A program made the position numbers and the translations under genes. The notes under the pieces were generated by a model, which saw nothing but the letters and a program-made list of their open reading frames with translations, was not told the DNA's origin and searched no databases. This document shows positions 14,573 to 23,186 of a stretch of DNA of 36,049 bases, one piece after another. Origin of the DNA: Demequina mangrovi (GTDB lineage: Bacteria; Actinomycetota; Actinomycetes; Actinomycetales; Demequinaceae); NCBI RefSeq assembly GCF_000759715.1, contig NZ_BBLU01000020.1, positions 1 to 36,049 of the forward strand, in the 5' to 3' direction. Position 1 is the first letter of the stretch, and each line of letters opens with the position of its first letter.

Positions 14573-15451
14573 TCAGTACTCGGCGAGCTCGCGGAGGTGC
14601 GTGATCGCGTCGAGGATCCGCGCGCGCAGGGCCGCGCCGCGCGCCGCGAAGTCGCGCTGGCGCTCGACGTACTCGCGCTTGCCCTCCGGGGTCTCGACCG
14701 CGATCGCGGGCAGTCCGAAGCCGCTCACGTCGTAGGGGGACGCCTGCATGTCGACCTGCCGCACGTCCAGCGCCAGCGCGAAGGCCTCGAGCTGGAGCGC
14801 GCTCGGCACCGCGGGCGTGAGCTTCGCGGACCACTTGAAGAGGTCCATGGTCGCGTGGAGGCACCCGGGCTGCTCGAGGTCGATCTGCGTCGCCCGCGTC
14901 GGCTGGATCCTGTTGAGCGGGACGGCCTCGGGCGTGAAGAAGCGGAACGCGTCGAAGTGGGAGCACGCGATGGGATGGGACTCGACCACCGCGTCGGTGC
15001 CGTCCTGGCCCAGGCGCAGGGGGAGCGGGTGGCGGATGTCCTCGCCGGCGCGGTAGGCCATCGCCCATTCGTGCATCCCGAAGCATCCGAGCCGCGCGGG
15101 CCGGTCCGCCGTCGCGCGCAGCAGGCGCTCGACGAAGTCCACGGCGGAGCCGCGCGCCGCCATGAACGCGGGGACGTCCACCTGGGTGCGGCCCGCGTCG
15201 GTCCGGTAGAGCTTCCAGCCGGCGTGCTCGAGCGCGTCCTCGAGGACCACACCCGCGCCGGGGTGCCAGCGGCGCAGCTGCGCCGGCCGCGTCGAGTAGT
15301 AGTCGTAGAGGAAGTCCTCGATCGCGTGGCTCTCACCCCTCCCTGCGCGCCGGCGGCGGCCCGCGGTCAGCGCATCGGCCGCCTCCTCATGGGCCTGGGC
15401 CAGGGGGCGCCACTCGGTGCGCGCGAGCGTCGGGGAGCCGAGGATGGTCAT
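14573..15451 (-). CDS. Putative 3-methyladenine DNA glycosylase-like protein
   Basis: A 292-residue protein of an actinobacterial family usually named 3-methyladenine DNA glycosylase. Typical segments are the start WRPLAQAHEEAADALTAGRR, ESHAIEDFLYDYYSTRPAQL, RRWHPGAGVVL, CFGMHEWAMAYR and HFDAFRFFTPEAVPLNR. I see no helix-hairpin-helix motif or AlkA-type catalytic Asp loop, so the repair activity is not supported by sequence alone; many conserved His/Asp suggest an enzyme. The ATG begins 5 nt after the stop of the NYN gene and has no strong ribosome site, so it is probably translated by coupling. Confidence 0.7.
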   Translation of the reverse strand: MTILGSPTLARTEWRPLAQAHEEAADALTAGRRRRAGRGESHAIEDFLYDYYSTRPAQLRRWHPGAGVVLEDALEHAGWKLYRTDAGRTQVDVPAFMAARGSAVDFVERLLRATADRPARLGCFGMHEWAMAYRAGEDIRHPLPLRLGQDGTDAVVESHPIACSHFDAFRFFTPEAVPLNRIQPTRATQIDLEQPGCLHATMDLFKWSAKLTPAVPSALQLEAFALALDVRQVDMQASPYDVSGFGLPAIAVETPEGKREYVERQRDFAARGAALRARILDAITHLRELAEY

Positions 15452-15456
15452 GGCGC

Positions 15457-16224
15457 CTATTGTCGCGCGGCCGCGCGCTTGCCGGTCTGCCTGCGCTTGA
15501 CGAACGCGTTCGAGCTCTTGCCGTCCCCGCTCGGGCGGGACTGGACCTGGTACGAGCGGTGGGCCTGCATGAGGTCCTTGAGCTTGCCGTAGCCGTAGGT
15601 GCGGGAGTCGAAGTCGGAGGCGAGCCTCGACAGGTTCTGGCCGACCGTCCCCAGGTTGGCCCAGCCGTCGTCCCCGGCGGCCGCATCCACCGCCTCCGCC
15701 AGCAGGCGGTCCAGGGTCGCATCCCGCTTGAGGGTGGGCTTCTCGGAGGTGGAGGTGGACGTGGTTGCGGGTTCGGTGGCAGGGGCGAGGTTCTCGACGT
15801 AGATGAAGGTGTCGCAGGCGGCGACGAAGGGCTTCGGGGTCTTCCGCTCGCCGAAGCCGTACACCTTCAACCCCTCCTCCCGGATGCGCGCCGCGAGGCG
15901 GGTGAAGTCGCTGTCGCTCGAGACGAGGCAGAAGCCGTCGAGGTTTCCCGCGTGGAGCAGATCCATCGCGTCGATGATGAGAGCGCTGTCGGTCGCGTTC
16001 TTGCCCTGGGTGTAGGCGAACTGCTGGATGGGCTGAACCGAGTGCTCGAGCAGCGCCGTCTTCCACGATCCGAGCTGCGAAGAGGTCCAGTCGCCGTACG
16101 CGCGGCGCACCCCGGCGGTCCCGTACTTGGCGATCTCCGCCAGCAGGCGCTCGAGGTGCTTCGCGCTCGCGTTGTCGGCGTCGATCAGGACCGCCAACCG
16201 TGCCTCGTCTCCGGACCGTGCCAT
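15457..16224 (-). CDS. NYN-domain ribonuclease-like protein with C-terminal LOTUS/OST-HTH domain
   Basis: A 255-residue protein. The N-terminal NYN (PIN-like) domain shows the acidic metal site: Asp15 and Asp17 (LIDADNAS), Asp79 (NATDSALIIDAMDLL), Asp104 and Asp106 (SSDSDF). A Ser/Thr-rich linker (about 150-168) leads to a C-terminal domain (WANLGTVGQNLSRLASDF, YGYGKLKDLMQAH) of OST-HTH/LOTUS type, an RNA-binding fold. Such LabA-like proteins are thought to be RNA nucleases or RNA-binding regulators. The ATG has AGGAGGA upstream. A large hairpin lies in its own leader. It is first in an operon with the glycosylase-like gene. Confidence 0.85.
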   Translation of the reverse strand: MARSGDEARLAVLIDADNASAKHLERLLAEIAKYGTAGVRRAYGDWTSSQLGSWKTALLEHSVQPIQQFAYTQGKNATDSALIIDAMDLLHAGNLDGFCLVSSDSDFTRLAARIREEGLKVYGFGERKTPKPFVAACDTFIYVENLAPATEPATTSTSTSEKPTLKRDATLDRLLAEAVDAAAGDDGWANLGTVGQNLSRLASDFDSRTYGYGKLKDLMQAHRSYQVQSRPSGDGKSSNAFVKRRQTGKRAAARQ

Positions 16225-16236
16225 GGAATCCTCCTG

Positions 16237-16281
16237 CGTGCTCGCGACGTCCCTCGCACCAGCCTGGTGCACGCGAGCACG
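16237..16281 (-). promoter_or_regulatory. Long hairpin in the leader of the NYN gene
   Basis: CGTGCTCGCG (16237-16246) pairs perfectly with CGCGAGCACG (16272-16281), and inside it GCACCA (16256-16261) pairs with TGGTGC (16265-16270). The structure ends directly upstream of the NYN Shine-Dalgarno. It could be an RNA control element or an operator shared with the divergent exporter gene. Confidence 0.5.
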
Positions 16282-16333
16282 ATCACGCGACAGCGCGCGC
16301 GGGACGCCCACCCCGCCGTGCCACTCTTGTCCC

Positions 16334-17230
16334 GTGCCTCGCGACTCCCGCGCCGCCGCCGCGGCCCCCTTCCTGGTGATCGTCGGCCTGCTGTGCCAGG
16401 AGGCGGGCGCCGCCGTGGCCGTCATGGTCTTCCCGCAGGTGGGGCCGGTGGGCATGGTCGCCTTGCGGCTCGTGTTCTCGGCGCTCGTGCTCCTCGCGCT
16501 CGCCCGACGCTCGCTGAGGGGCGCCGCGCGAGGCCGCTGGCGCATCGTGCTCGGCTACGGGCTCGCGCTCGCCGCGATGAACGTCCTGTTCTACCTCGCG
16601 ATCGCGCGCATCCCGCTCGGCATCGCCGTCACCATCGAGGTGCTCGGCCCGCTGACGCTCAGCGTGGTCGCGAGCAGGAGCCTCCGGGGACTGCTGTGGG
16701 CCGCGATCGCGGCCGCCGGCGTCCTGCTGCTGGGCGGCACGGCGCACGACCTCGACCTCGTCGGCGTCGCGTACGCGGCCGGGGCGGCGACGCTGTGGGC
16801 GGTCTACATCCTCATGGCGCGCGCCGCCGGTGCGGCCATGCCGGGGCTCACGGGCATCGCGCTCGCGATGAGCGTCGGCGCCGTCGTCACGCTTCCGGCG
16901 GCGTTCGCGACCGTCGGCGTCGCGCTGCTCGACCCGAGGATCCTCGCGCTGGGCCTCGCGGTCGCGGTGCTGTCCTCCGCCATCCCGTACGGCATCGAGA
17001 TCACCGCGCTGCGGCACCTGCGCGCCGAGACCTTCGGCATCCTCATGGCGCTCGCGCCCGCGCTCGCGGCCCTCACCGGGCTGGTGCTGCTGGGGCAGGC
17101 GCTCACCGCGAGCGTCGCCGCGGGCATCGTCCTCGTGACGGTCGCGGGCGTCGGGGCGGTGCGCACGGCGCCGAGCCCCGCGCGGGTCGAGACGCCGGAC
17201 GATGCGCCGATGCCGCCGCCGCCGGCGTGA
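16334..17230 (+). CDS. EamA-family exporter, RhtA-like
   Basis: A 298-residue drug/metabolite transporter with about ten hydrophobic segments in two EamA halves. QEAGAAVAVMVFPQVGPVG near the start and FYLAIARIPLGIAVTIEVLGPL and SSAIPYGIEITALRHLRAETFGILMALAPALAAL later are close to the threonine/homoserine exporter RhtA pattern. Substrate is inferred. GTG 16334 follows CACTCT by 6 nt, a leaderless arrangement, without a Shine-Dalgarno. The C terminus is Pro-rich (PMPPPPA). It is divergent from the NYN gene and ends 10 nt from the convergent gene. Confidence 0.85.
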   Translation: MPRDSRAAAAAPFLVIVGLLCQEAGAAVAVMVFPQVGPVGMVALRLVFSALVLLALARRSLRGAARGRWRIVLGYGLALAAMNVLFYLAIARIPLGIAVTIEVLGPLTLSVVASRSLRGLLWAAIAAAGVLLLGGTAHDLDLVGVAYAAGAATLWAVYILMARAAGAAMPGLTGIALAMSVGAVVTLPAAFATVGVALLDPRILALGLAVAVLSSAIPYGIEITALRHLRAETFGILMALAPALAALTGLVLLGQALTASVAAGIVLVTVAGVGAVRTAPSPARVETPDDAPMPPPPA

Positions 17231-17240
17231 GCCGTCCGCG

Positions 17241-18179
17241 TCAGTCGCGTCCCTCCCACCACCGCAGCACGCGCAGCGCGTGGAGCGTGTTCCAGCGCGA
17301 GGGTCGCCCGTCGCCGTCCTCCATCACGAGCGGCACCACGCCGCGGTGCGTGTTCTCGAGGGGCCACAGCCCCGTGGCGGACCGACGTGCGCGCAGCAGC
17401 GCGATCGCGTCCGCGAGCCGCGGGTCGCGCGGGGCATCCGCGGCTCGCAGATGATCGAGCGCGCGCAGGACGTCGTAGTGCCAGTAGGTGGGGAAGGAGA
17501 AGCGCTGGATCGCGGGGTCGATGACCGCGCCTGAGCGGCGGCCGTACATCAGGCCCCGCATCAGCAGGTACTCGCGGGCGTCGTCCACCGCCTCGAGCGC
17601 CTCGGGCGTCAGGCCGTGCGCACGATGCTGCGCCTCCAGGGCCTCGAGCGCGGCGATGGTCGAGTGGAGGCTCGAACGGCGAGACAGCGACGGCGGGTCG
17701 CAGTTCCAGCCGCCGTCCTCCCTCGCATCGGCGACGAGCCGCGCCGCCGGACCTGCCATGTCGTGCCCGAAGTAGGCGCCGACCGCGATCGCGGTGGCGA
17801 GCGTGCACGCCTCGGACTCGCCCTCGAGGAACGGCTCGTCCCCGTCCTCCCAGAGGACCGCCGCGAAGGCGCGCTCGGCGGCCTCATGCGCGGGGCCGGC
17901 GTCGGGATCGGCTCCGAGCAGCGTGAGCAGCATCAGCACGTGCGCGGTCGACGTCCACGGCTGGCCCTCGTCGGACTCGCGATCGCCCTCGGGGAACCAC
18001 GCGCCGCCGGCCCAGCTCCCGTCGGGGCGCTGAAGCGCGAGCAGGCGTGCGCCCCAGCCCTCGCGCGCGACGCGCGCCCGCTCGTCCGCGACCTCGACCG
18101 GGTCCGCGTCGAGGAGGTCGCGCATCGTCTGCCAGCGGATCGCGGGATCGCCGGACATGAGCCAGTCCGCGACGCTCAT
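17241..18179 (-). CDS. Squalene cyclase/prenyltransferase-like (alpha/alpha toroid) protein
   Basis: A 312-residue protein with repeated helical pairs of the terpenoid cyclase/prenyltransferase toroid: LLALQRPDGSWAGGAWFP, EDGGWNCDPPSLSRRSSLHST, and RFSFPTYWHYDVLRALDHL. The QxxxGxW-type repeats are seen. The DxDD catalytic motif of squalene-hopene cyclase is absent and the length is half, so a true cyclase is unlikely. No signal peptide. Its ATG overlaps the stop of the upstream membrane-protein gene by 4 nt (ATGA), so the two are co-translated. Function unknown. Confidence 0.7.
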   Translation of the reverse strand: MSVADWLMSGDPAIRWQTMRDLLDADPVEVADERARVAREGWGARLLALQRPDGSWAGGAWFPEGDRESDEGQPWTSTAHVLMLLTLLGADPDAGPAHEAAERAFAAVLWEDGDEPFLEGESEACTLATAIAVGAYFGHDMAGPAARLVADAREDGGWNCDPPSLSRRSSLHSTIAALEALEAQHRAHGLTPEALEAVDDAREYLLMRGLMYGRRSGAVIDPAIQRFSFPTYWHYDVLRALDHLRAADAPRDPRLADAIALLRARRSATGLWPLENTHRGVVPLVMEDGDGRPSRWNTLHALRVLRWWEGRD

Positions 18180-19201
18180 CGCGGCGCCGTCCCGGCGGGC
18201 GCGGGCGCGACGAGCTCGCCCGCGGTGTTCGACACCGACGTGAGCGCGCGTTCGAGCGGCCCCTGACCGAGCCACCGACGCCATGCCCATGCCGCCGCGA
18301 GCATCGCCGCGACGAGCACCACGAGCGCGACATTCGACGGCTCGTAGACCATCTCGTTGCCCACGAGGTCGATGACGAGCACGTGCAGGACGTAGCCCGA
18401 CAGCGCCATCGAGCCGAGCGCGATCACGGGGCCGAGCGGCGTCGCCAGGCGCGGCGCGATCCAGCAGCTCGCCCCGATCACCGCGGCCGCGACGGCGGTG
18501 TTCGCCGTCATCTCGAGCGGGGTGTACGAATGCGCCCCCAGGTCCGTGATCGCGCCCTCGCCGACGACGATGCGGACCGCCAGCGCCCCCGCCGCACCGA
18601 CCACGCCGAGCGCGACCAGCAGCAGCTGCGTCCGCCCGCGCTCGAGCGCCAGCCGCCCGATCGCCAGCCCCACGAGGGTGTACCCGATCCACGCCAGCGC
18701 CGGGTAGTGGAGGCTCCACAGCCGGCCGATCACGGGAGCCGAGTACCACCAGCCCTCGGGCCGGACGGCCTCGACGAGGACCAGCCCGAGCGCGAACGCG
18801 GCTCCGGCGAGCGTCAGCAGCACCCACGAGGGCGCGCGCAGCAGCGGCACCGCCATCAGCATGAGCAAGCCCAGGTTGACCAGGACGATGTCCACCGCGG
18901 TCCCGAGCTCCGCGAGCACGAGGCCGAGCAGCACGAGCAGCACGGCGCGGGCCGCGATGCGGGCGCGCGTGCGCCGCACGCCACGGGCATCGGACCTGCC
19001 GCCCGCGCGCGCGACCATCACCGCCATCGTGACGCCCAGCAGGACCGCGAACAGCGCCGACGGTCGCCCGTGCGCGATCGCGAGCCAGGCCCACCCGCCG
19101 GGATCCGAGGCGTCGGCTCCCACATGCGCCGCGACCATGCCGATAACGGCCACGCCGCGCGCGAGGTCCAGCCCGACGATGCGCGCGGCGGCCTGTCCCA
19201 T
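18176..19201 (-). CDS. DUF418/HGSNAT-like multi-pass membrane protein
   Basis: A 341-residue membrane protein with roughly ten hydrophobic segments. The opening ARIVGLDLARGVAVIGMVAAHV is the signature of the heparan-alpha-glucosaminide N-acetyltransferase-like/DUF1624 and DUF418 families, which may transfer acyl groups across the membrane. GHR-type His residues appear in IAHGRPSALFAVLLGV. Start: ATG 19201 is 7 nt after TACGAT (19209-19214, minus), fitting a leaderless mRNA; an ATG at 19210 would overlap that element. The paired toroid protein suggests a shared but unknown envelope role. Confidence 0.75.
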   Translation of the reverse strand: MGQAAARIVGLDLARGVAVIGMVAAHVGADASDPGGWAWLAIAHGRPSALFAVLLGVTMAVMVARAGGRSDARGVRRTRARIAARAVLLVLLGLVLAELGTAVDIVLVNLGLLMLMAVPLLRAPSWVLLTLAGAAFALGLVLVEAVRPEGWWYSAPVIGRLWSLHYPALAWIGYTLVGLAIGRLALERGRTQLLLVALGVVGAAGALAVRIVVGEGAITDLGAHSYTPLEMTANTAVAAAVIGASCWIAPRLATPLGPVIALGSMALSGYVLHVLVIDLVGNEMVYEPSNVALVVLVAAMLAAAWAWRRWLGQGPLERALTSVSNTAGELVAPAPAGTAPR

Positions 19202-19276
19202 GCGGCCCATCGTAGGCGGGGGTCCCGCGCCGGCCCGGAGCGGGCGCGGCAGGCGCGAACGGCTAGGCTGGAGCCC

Positions 19277-20059
19277 ATGCGTATCGCCCGTTTCACCACC
19301 GGATCAGAGCCCCAGTACGCGATCGTCGACGGAGACCCGGGCAGCGAGGAGCTCGTGGTCCTCACGGGCGACCCGATGTACACGCCGGGCACCATGACCG
19401 GCGAGCGGATCAAGCTGACCGAGGACGTCCGTCTGCTCGCGCCCGTGATCCCGCGCTCGAAGATCGTGTGCCTCGGCCGCAACTACGCGGAGCACGCGAA
19501 GGAGCTGGGCAACGAGGTCGACGAGATGCCCCTGCTGTTCCTCAAGCCCAACACCGCGGTGGTGGGACCGGACGACCCGATCGTGCTGCCGCACTACGCC
19601 GAGGACGTCCAGCTCGAGGCGGAGCTCGCGATCGTGATCTCGCGCGTCTGCAAGGACGTGTCCCCGGAGAACGCCGAGCAGTACATCTACGGCTTCACCT
19701 GCGCCAACGACGTCACCGCGCGCGACGTCCAGCGCGCCGAGAACCAGTGGTTCCGCGGCAAGGCCTTCGACACGTCGCTTCCGCTGGGTCCGTGGATCGA
19801 GACCGAGCTCGCGCACGACGACGTCGAGATCATCGGCCGCATCAACGGCGAGCCCGTCCAGCAGGGCCACACCCGCGACATGATCACGGACGTCGCGACC
19901 GTGGTGTCGCTGGTGTCCGAGGTCACGACGCTGCTGCCCGGCGACATCATCCTCACCGGCACGCCCGCCGGTGTCACCACCATCAACCACGGTGACATCG
20001 TCGACGTCGAGATCGAGGACCTCGGCGTGCTGCGCAACCCCGTCATCCGGCGCGGCTGA
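19277..20059 (+). CDS. Fumarylacetoacetate hydrolase-family protein
   Basis: A 260-residue FAH-fold enzyme. The family core is clear: [38 protein letters not shown], the metal-site [21 protein letters not shown], and [15 protein letters not shown]. The fold hydrolyses, decarboxylates or isomerises 2-oxo acids such as fumarylpyruvate or oxaloacetate; the substrate is unknown. TAGGCT (19264-19269) lies 7 nt before the ATG, again leaderless-like, though GGAG is also 3 nt away. It ends 56 nt before gltX, and the gap carries an exact GCATCGTCCC. Confidence 0.88.
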   Translation: MRIARFTTGSEPQYAIVDGDPGSEELVVLTGDPMYTPGTMTGERIKLTEDVRLLAPVIPRSKIVCLGRNYAEHAKELGNEVDEMPLLFLKPNTAVVGPDDPIVLPHYAEDVQLEAELAIVISRVCKDVSPENAEQYIYGFTCANDVTARDVQRAENQWFRGKAFDTSLPLGPWIETELAHDDVEIIGRINGEPVQQGHTRDMITDVATVVSLVSEVTTLLPGDIILTGTPAGVTTINHGDIVDVEIEDLGVLRNPVIRRG

Positions 20060-20086
20060 CCCTCCGGTCCGCCCGCGCCCGCCCCC

Positions 20087-20096
20087 GCATCGTCCC
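20087..20096 (-). repeat. Exact copy of GGGACGATGC in the FAH-gltX gap
   Basis: GCATCGTCCC, 20 nt upstream of the gltX start and 28 nt after the FAH stop. No hairpin forms here, so this copy is not explained by termination. Confidence 0.8.
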
Positions 20097-20115
20097 GTCC
20101 CAAGGAATGAGTTCA

Positions 20116-21597
20116 ATGAGCAAGGTCCGCGTCCGCTTCTCCCCGTCGCCCACCGGCCTGCCCCACGTGGGCATGGTCCGCACGGCGCTGTTCAACTGGG
20201 CCTACGCCCGCCACACCGGCGGCGACATGGTCTTCCGCATCGAGGACACCGACGCCGAGCGCGACTCGCAGGAGAGCTACGAGATGCTCCTCGACGCGAT
20301 GAGCTGGATGGGCATCGACTACGACGAGGGCCCGGACAAGCCCGGCCCCTACGGCCCGTACCGCCAGTCCGAGCGTCACGACCTGCACGCCGAGGTGGTC
20401 GCGAAGCTGGTCGAGGGCGGCTACGCCTACGAGTCCTTCTCGACGCCCGCCGAGATCGAGGAGCGCCACAAGGCCGCAGGCCGCTCGCCGCAGCTGGGCT
20501 ACGACGGCTTCGACCGCGACCTCACCGAGGAGCAGAAGGCCGCCTACCGCGCCGAGGGCCGCGAGCCCGTGCTGCGCATGCGCATGCCCGACGAGGACAT
20601 CGTGGTCGAGGACCTCATCCGCGGCACCGTGACCTTCCCCGCCGGCACCGTGCCGGACTACGTCATCGTGCGCGCGAACGGCATCCCGCTCTACACGCTG
20701 GTCAACCCGGTCGACGACGCGCTCATGAAGATCACGCACGTGCTGCGCGGCGAGGACCTGCTGTCCTCGACCCCGCGGCAGATCGTGCTGTGGCGCGCGA
20801 TGGTCGAGCTCGGCATCGCCGACGCCGTGCCCGCGTACGCGCACATGCCCATGGTGCTCGGCGAGGGCACCAAGAAGCTCTCCAAGCGCGACCCCGAGTC
20901 GAACCTCTTCCACCACCGCGAGCGCGGCTTCCTCCCCGAGGGTCTGCTCAACTACCTCGCGCTGCTGGGCTGGAGCATCGCGCCCGACCGCGACGTGTTC
21001 ACGGTGAAGGAGATGATCGAGGCCTTCGACATCGCCGACGTCAACCCCAACCCCGCGCGCTTCGACCTCAAGAAGGCCGAGGCGATCAACGGCGACCACA
21101 TGCGCATGCTGCCCACGAGCGAGTTCGCGGCGCGCGTGGTGCCGTACCTCCACGCGGCCGGGTTCCTCTCGACCGACGACGTGCAGCGCCTCACCCCGCA
21201 CGAGGAGCAGACTCTCGCCGAGGCGGTGCCTCTGGTCCAGACCCGCATGAACCTCCTGGGCGAGGCGCCGGGCATGCTCGGCTTCCTCTTCATCGACGAT
21301 GCCGCGGTGGTGGTCGAGGACGCCGCGCGCGCGAAGCTGCCGGAGAACGCCGCCGAGATCCTCGACGCGGCGATCGACGTGCTCGAGGGGCTCGAGGACT
21401 TCGGCCCTGAGGCGCAGCAGGACGCGCTCAAGGCGAAGCTGGTCGAGGAGATGGGCATCAAGCCGCGTTTCGCGTACGGCCCGCTGCGCGTCGCCGTCAC
21501 CGGCCGCCTGGTGTCGCCGCCGCTGTTCGAGTCGATGGAGATCCTCGGCAAGGACCACGCGCTGACCCGACTGCGCAACCTGCGCGCGTCGCTCTGA
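20116..21597 (+). CDS. gltX: Glutamyl-tRNA synthetase
   Basis: A 493-residue class I aminoacyl-tRNA synthetase that charges tRNA-Glu (and, in actinobacteria that use GatCAB, tRNA-Gln). The HIGH motif is HVGM at 17-20 within [11 protein letters not shown] and the KMSKS motif is KLSKR at 254-258. FRIEDTD and [13 protein letters not shown] are present, as is the C-terminal helical anticodon-binding domain. Start: AAGGA (20102-20106) is 9 nt before ATG 20116 but touches ATG 20107, so the shorter form is chosen. tRNA-Glu and tRNA-Gln genes both lie in this window. Confidence 0.96.
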   Translation: MSKVRVRFSPSPTGLPHVGMVRTALFNWAYARHTGGDMVFRIEDTDAERDSQESYEMLLDAMSWMGIDYDEGPDKPGPYGPYRQSERHDLHAEVVAKLVEGGYAYESFSTPAEIEERHKAAGRSPQLGYDGFDRDLTEEQKAAYRAEGREPVLRMRMPDEDIVVEDLIRGTVTFPAGTVPDYVIVRANGIPLYTLVNPVDDALMKITHVLRGEDLLSSTPRQIVLWRAMVELGIADAVPAYAHMPMVLGEGTKKLSKRDPESNLFHHRERGFLPEGLLNYLALLGWSIAPDRDVFTVKEMIEAFDIADVNPNPARFDLKKAEAINGDHMRMLPTSEFAARVVPYLHAAGFLSTDDVQRLTPHEEQTLAEAVPLVQTRMNLLGEAPGMLGFLFIDDAAVVVEDAARAKLPENAAEILDAAIDVLEGLEDFGPEAQQDALKAKLVEEMGIKPRFAYGPLRVAVTGRLVSPPLFESMEILGKDHALTRLRNLRASL

Positions 21598-21599
21598 GC

Positions 21600-21672
21600 G
21601 CATCGTCCCGGCTCGCACCCGCGAGCCGGGACACTCACCATGCTTTCCGCGCGGCATTCGCGTGCTGCGGGA
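21600..21672 (+). repeat. Terminator-like hairpin and dispersed element, copy R2
   Basis: Begins with an exact GCATCGTCCC (21600-21609) 3 nt after the gltX stop. GTCCCGGCTCGC (21605-21616) pairs perfectly with GCGAGCCGGGAC (21621-21632) around loop ACCC, with no T run. It continues CCGGGACACTCACCATGCTT (21626-21645), matching R1 (7069-7088) at 19 of 20 positions, and both copies then run to a GCGGGAC. Confidence 0.65.
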
Positions 21673-21702
21673 CGCTGAACTGCAGTGGAGAGGGGAGGCC
21701 CG

Positions 21703-22428
21703 GTGATCCGCGGAGTCCTGTTCGACGTCGATGACACGCTCGTCGACACGCGCGGGGCGTTCCGGCATGCGCTCGCGTCGGTCGCGGTCGAGTACCTCGG
21801 CGACGTCGACCACGAGGACCTCGTGCGCGTCTGGCGCGAGGACGCGAACGGCTGGTACCGCGCGCACACCCGTGGCGAGATGACGCATCGCGAGCAGCGC
21901 CACCGTCGTGCGAACGACCTTCACGAGATCTTCGACGGGCCGTACCTCGACGCCGCCGCGTACGAGGTGTGGGACGGCGCGTTCGAGCGGTTCTTCCAGG
22001 AGGGGTGGGCGGCGCATGCCGATGCCGCGCCGGCCCTCGACGCGCTCGACGCGGCCGGGCTGCCGTACGGCGGGCTGTCCAACGCCGCGCACGAGTATCA
22101 GGAGGGCAAGCTCGCCGCCTGCGGGCTGTCGCGGGTGCCGATGCTCGTCGGCGTGGACACGATCGGCGTCGGCAAGCCCGACCCCCGCGTCTACGCGCTC
22201 GCGTGCGAGAGGCTCGGCCTCGCGCCCGCGGAGGTCGCCTACGTGGGCGACGAGTTCGACGTCGACCCCTGGGGTGCCGTGCAGGCCGGGCTGGGCCTTG
22301 GGGTGTGGATCGAGAGGCCCGGGGCGCATTCGCGCGACGTCGAGGGGCTCTGCGGGGACGGCGTACCGGTCGAAGGGCTGGTGCGCATCGGTTCGCTCGA
22401 GGCGCTGCCGGGAGTGCTCGGGCTGTAG
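21703..22428 (+). CDS. HAD-superfamily hydrolase
   Basis: A 241-residue haloacid dehalogenase-type phosphatase. Motif I is FDVDDTLVDT (Asp9 nucleophile, Asp11), motif II GGLSNAA, motif III lysine in VGKPDPRVY, and motif IV YVGDEFDVDPWGA. The helical cap between motifs I and II identifies subclass I. Small phosphorylated metabolites are the likely substrates. GTG 21703 has GGGGAGG at 21692-21698. It follows gltX and the R2 element and ends 3 nt from the convergent tetR gene. Confidence 0.9.
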   Translation: MIRGVLFDVDDTLVDTRGAFRHALASVAVEYLGDVDHEDLVRVWREDANGWYRAHTRGEMTHREQRHRRANDLHEIFDGPYLDAAAYEVWDGAFERFFQEGWAAHADAAPALDALDAAGLPYGGLSNAAHEYQEGKLAACGLSRVPMLVGVDTIGVGKPDPRVYALACERLGLAPAEVAYVGDEFDVDPWGAVQAGLGLGVWIERPGAHSRDVEGLCGDGVPVEGLVRIGSLEALPGVLGL

Positions 22429-22431
22429 GCG

Positions 22432-23052
22432 TCAGGCCCGCGCCGTGCGGTCGAAGTCGGCGGAGAGCGCCGCCATGGCGCGCGCCCAGCTCTCGAACAG
22501 GTCCGCCTCGAGCGGCGCGCCGGAGTAGCCCGTCAGCATGATGAAGCGGGCGACCGCCGCGGCCAGCTCCGCCTTGATCGCGGCGTCGGGCTCGTGCGCG
22601 AGACGCGTGAGCGCCGCCGCACGGATGGCGTCCGCGAGCTCCTCCGTGGTCTCGACGGCGAAGCGCTTGACCGCCGGCGCCTCCATGAGCGCGGCGCGGA
22701 GCGCGCGTCGCTCGAGCCTCTCCGGATCGGTGTCGCCGGTCATCGGGTCGAGCAGCGCGTGCCGGAGCGCCGTGAGGACGTCGACGTCGGCGGGGGCGTC
22801 CTCGAACGCCTTGACCACGATCGGGTGCGCGATGCGGGAGAAGAGCACCGCCTCCTTGGTGCGGAAGTAGCGGTGCACCGTACGCGGCGAGACTCCCGCG
22901 CGTTCCGCGATCTGCTCGATGGTGGTGTCGGCGAGGCCCTGGGAGCCGATCAGTTCCGTCCCGGCCTTCTGGATCGCGACGTAGGCGAGGTACTTCTTGC
23001 GGTCGCGCAGGGACGTCGCCTGAGGGTCGATGTCGGTGCTTGCGCTGGTCAT
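22432..23052 (-). CDS. TetR-family transcriptional regulator
   Basis: A 206-residue repressor-type protein. The DNA-binding helix-turn-helix is at about residues 41-68 (TTIEQIAERAGVSPRTVHRYFRTKEAVL); the C-terminal domain (acidic, helical) would bind a ligand. It is divergent from the phosphatase/ABC transporter/GH3 genes, and the 134-nt gap contains repeated TTGGCA-type sites, so it most likely controls that cluster and itself. The ligand is unknown. Confidence 0.92.
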   Translation of the reverse strand: MTSASTDIDPQATSLRDRKKYLAYVAIQKAGTELIGSQGLADTTIEQIAERAGVSPRTVHRYFRTKEAVLFSRIAHPIVVKAFEDAPADVDVLTALRHALLDPMTGDTDPERLERRALRAALMEAPAVKRFAVETTEELADAIRAAALTRLAHEPDAAIKAELAAAVARFIMLTGYSGAPLEADLFESWARAMAALSADFDRTARA

Positions 23053-23136
23053 ACGCCATTCTTTCCCTACGCGGGCGTGGGTGCGAGAGCGTCCGGCCAC
23101 GAGTTCACCGGCTCGTCACCCAAGGTTCGCTCGTTG

Positions 23137-23179
23137 TTGGCAGTTCTGTCAATTGGCAGTCATGCCACTTTGCCAGAGT
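23137..23179. promoter_or_regulatory. Candidate TetR operators and phosphatase promoter
   Basis: TTGGCAGT occurs at 23137-23144 and 23153-23160, 16 bp apart. Each starts an inverted repeat: TTGGCA-GTTC-TGTCAA, and TGGCA-GTCA-TGCCA (23154-23167). A further TTGCCAGA follows at 23170-23177. CAGAGT (23174-23179) lies 7 nt before the phosphatase ATG as a possible -10. The arrangement fits repression by the divergent TetR protein. Confidence 0.6.
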
Positions 23180-23186
23180 CTCGGTC

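Noticed and set aside
15460..17454. Long plus-strand open frame over the NYN and EamA genes
   Set aside because: It lies opposite or out of frame with genes that have clear domains; composition is typical of a shadow frame in high-G+C DNA.
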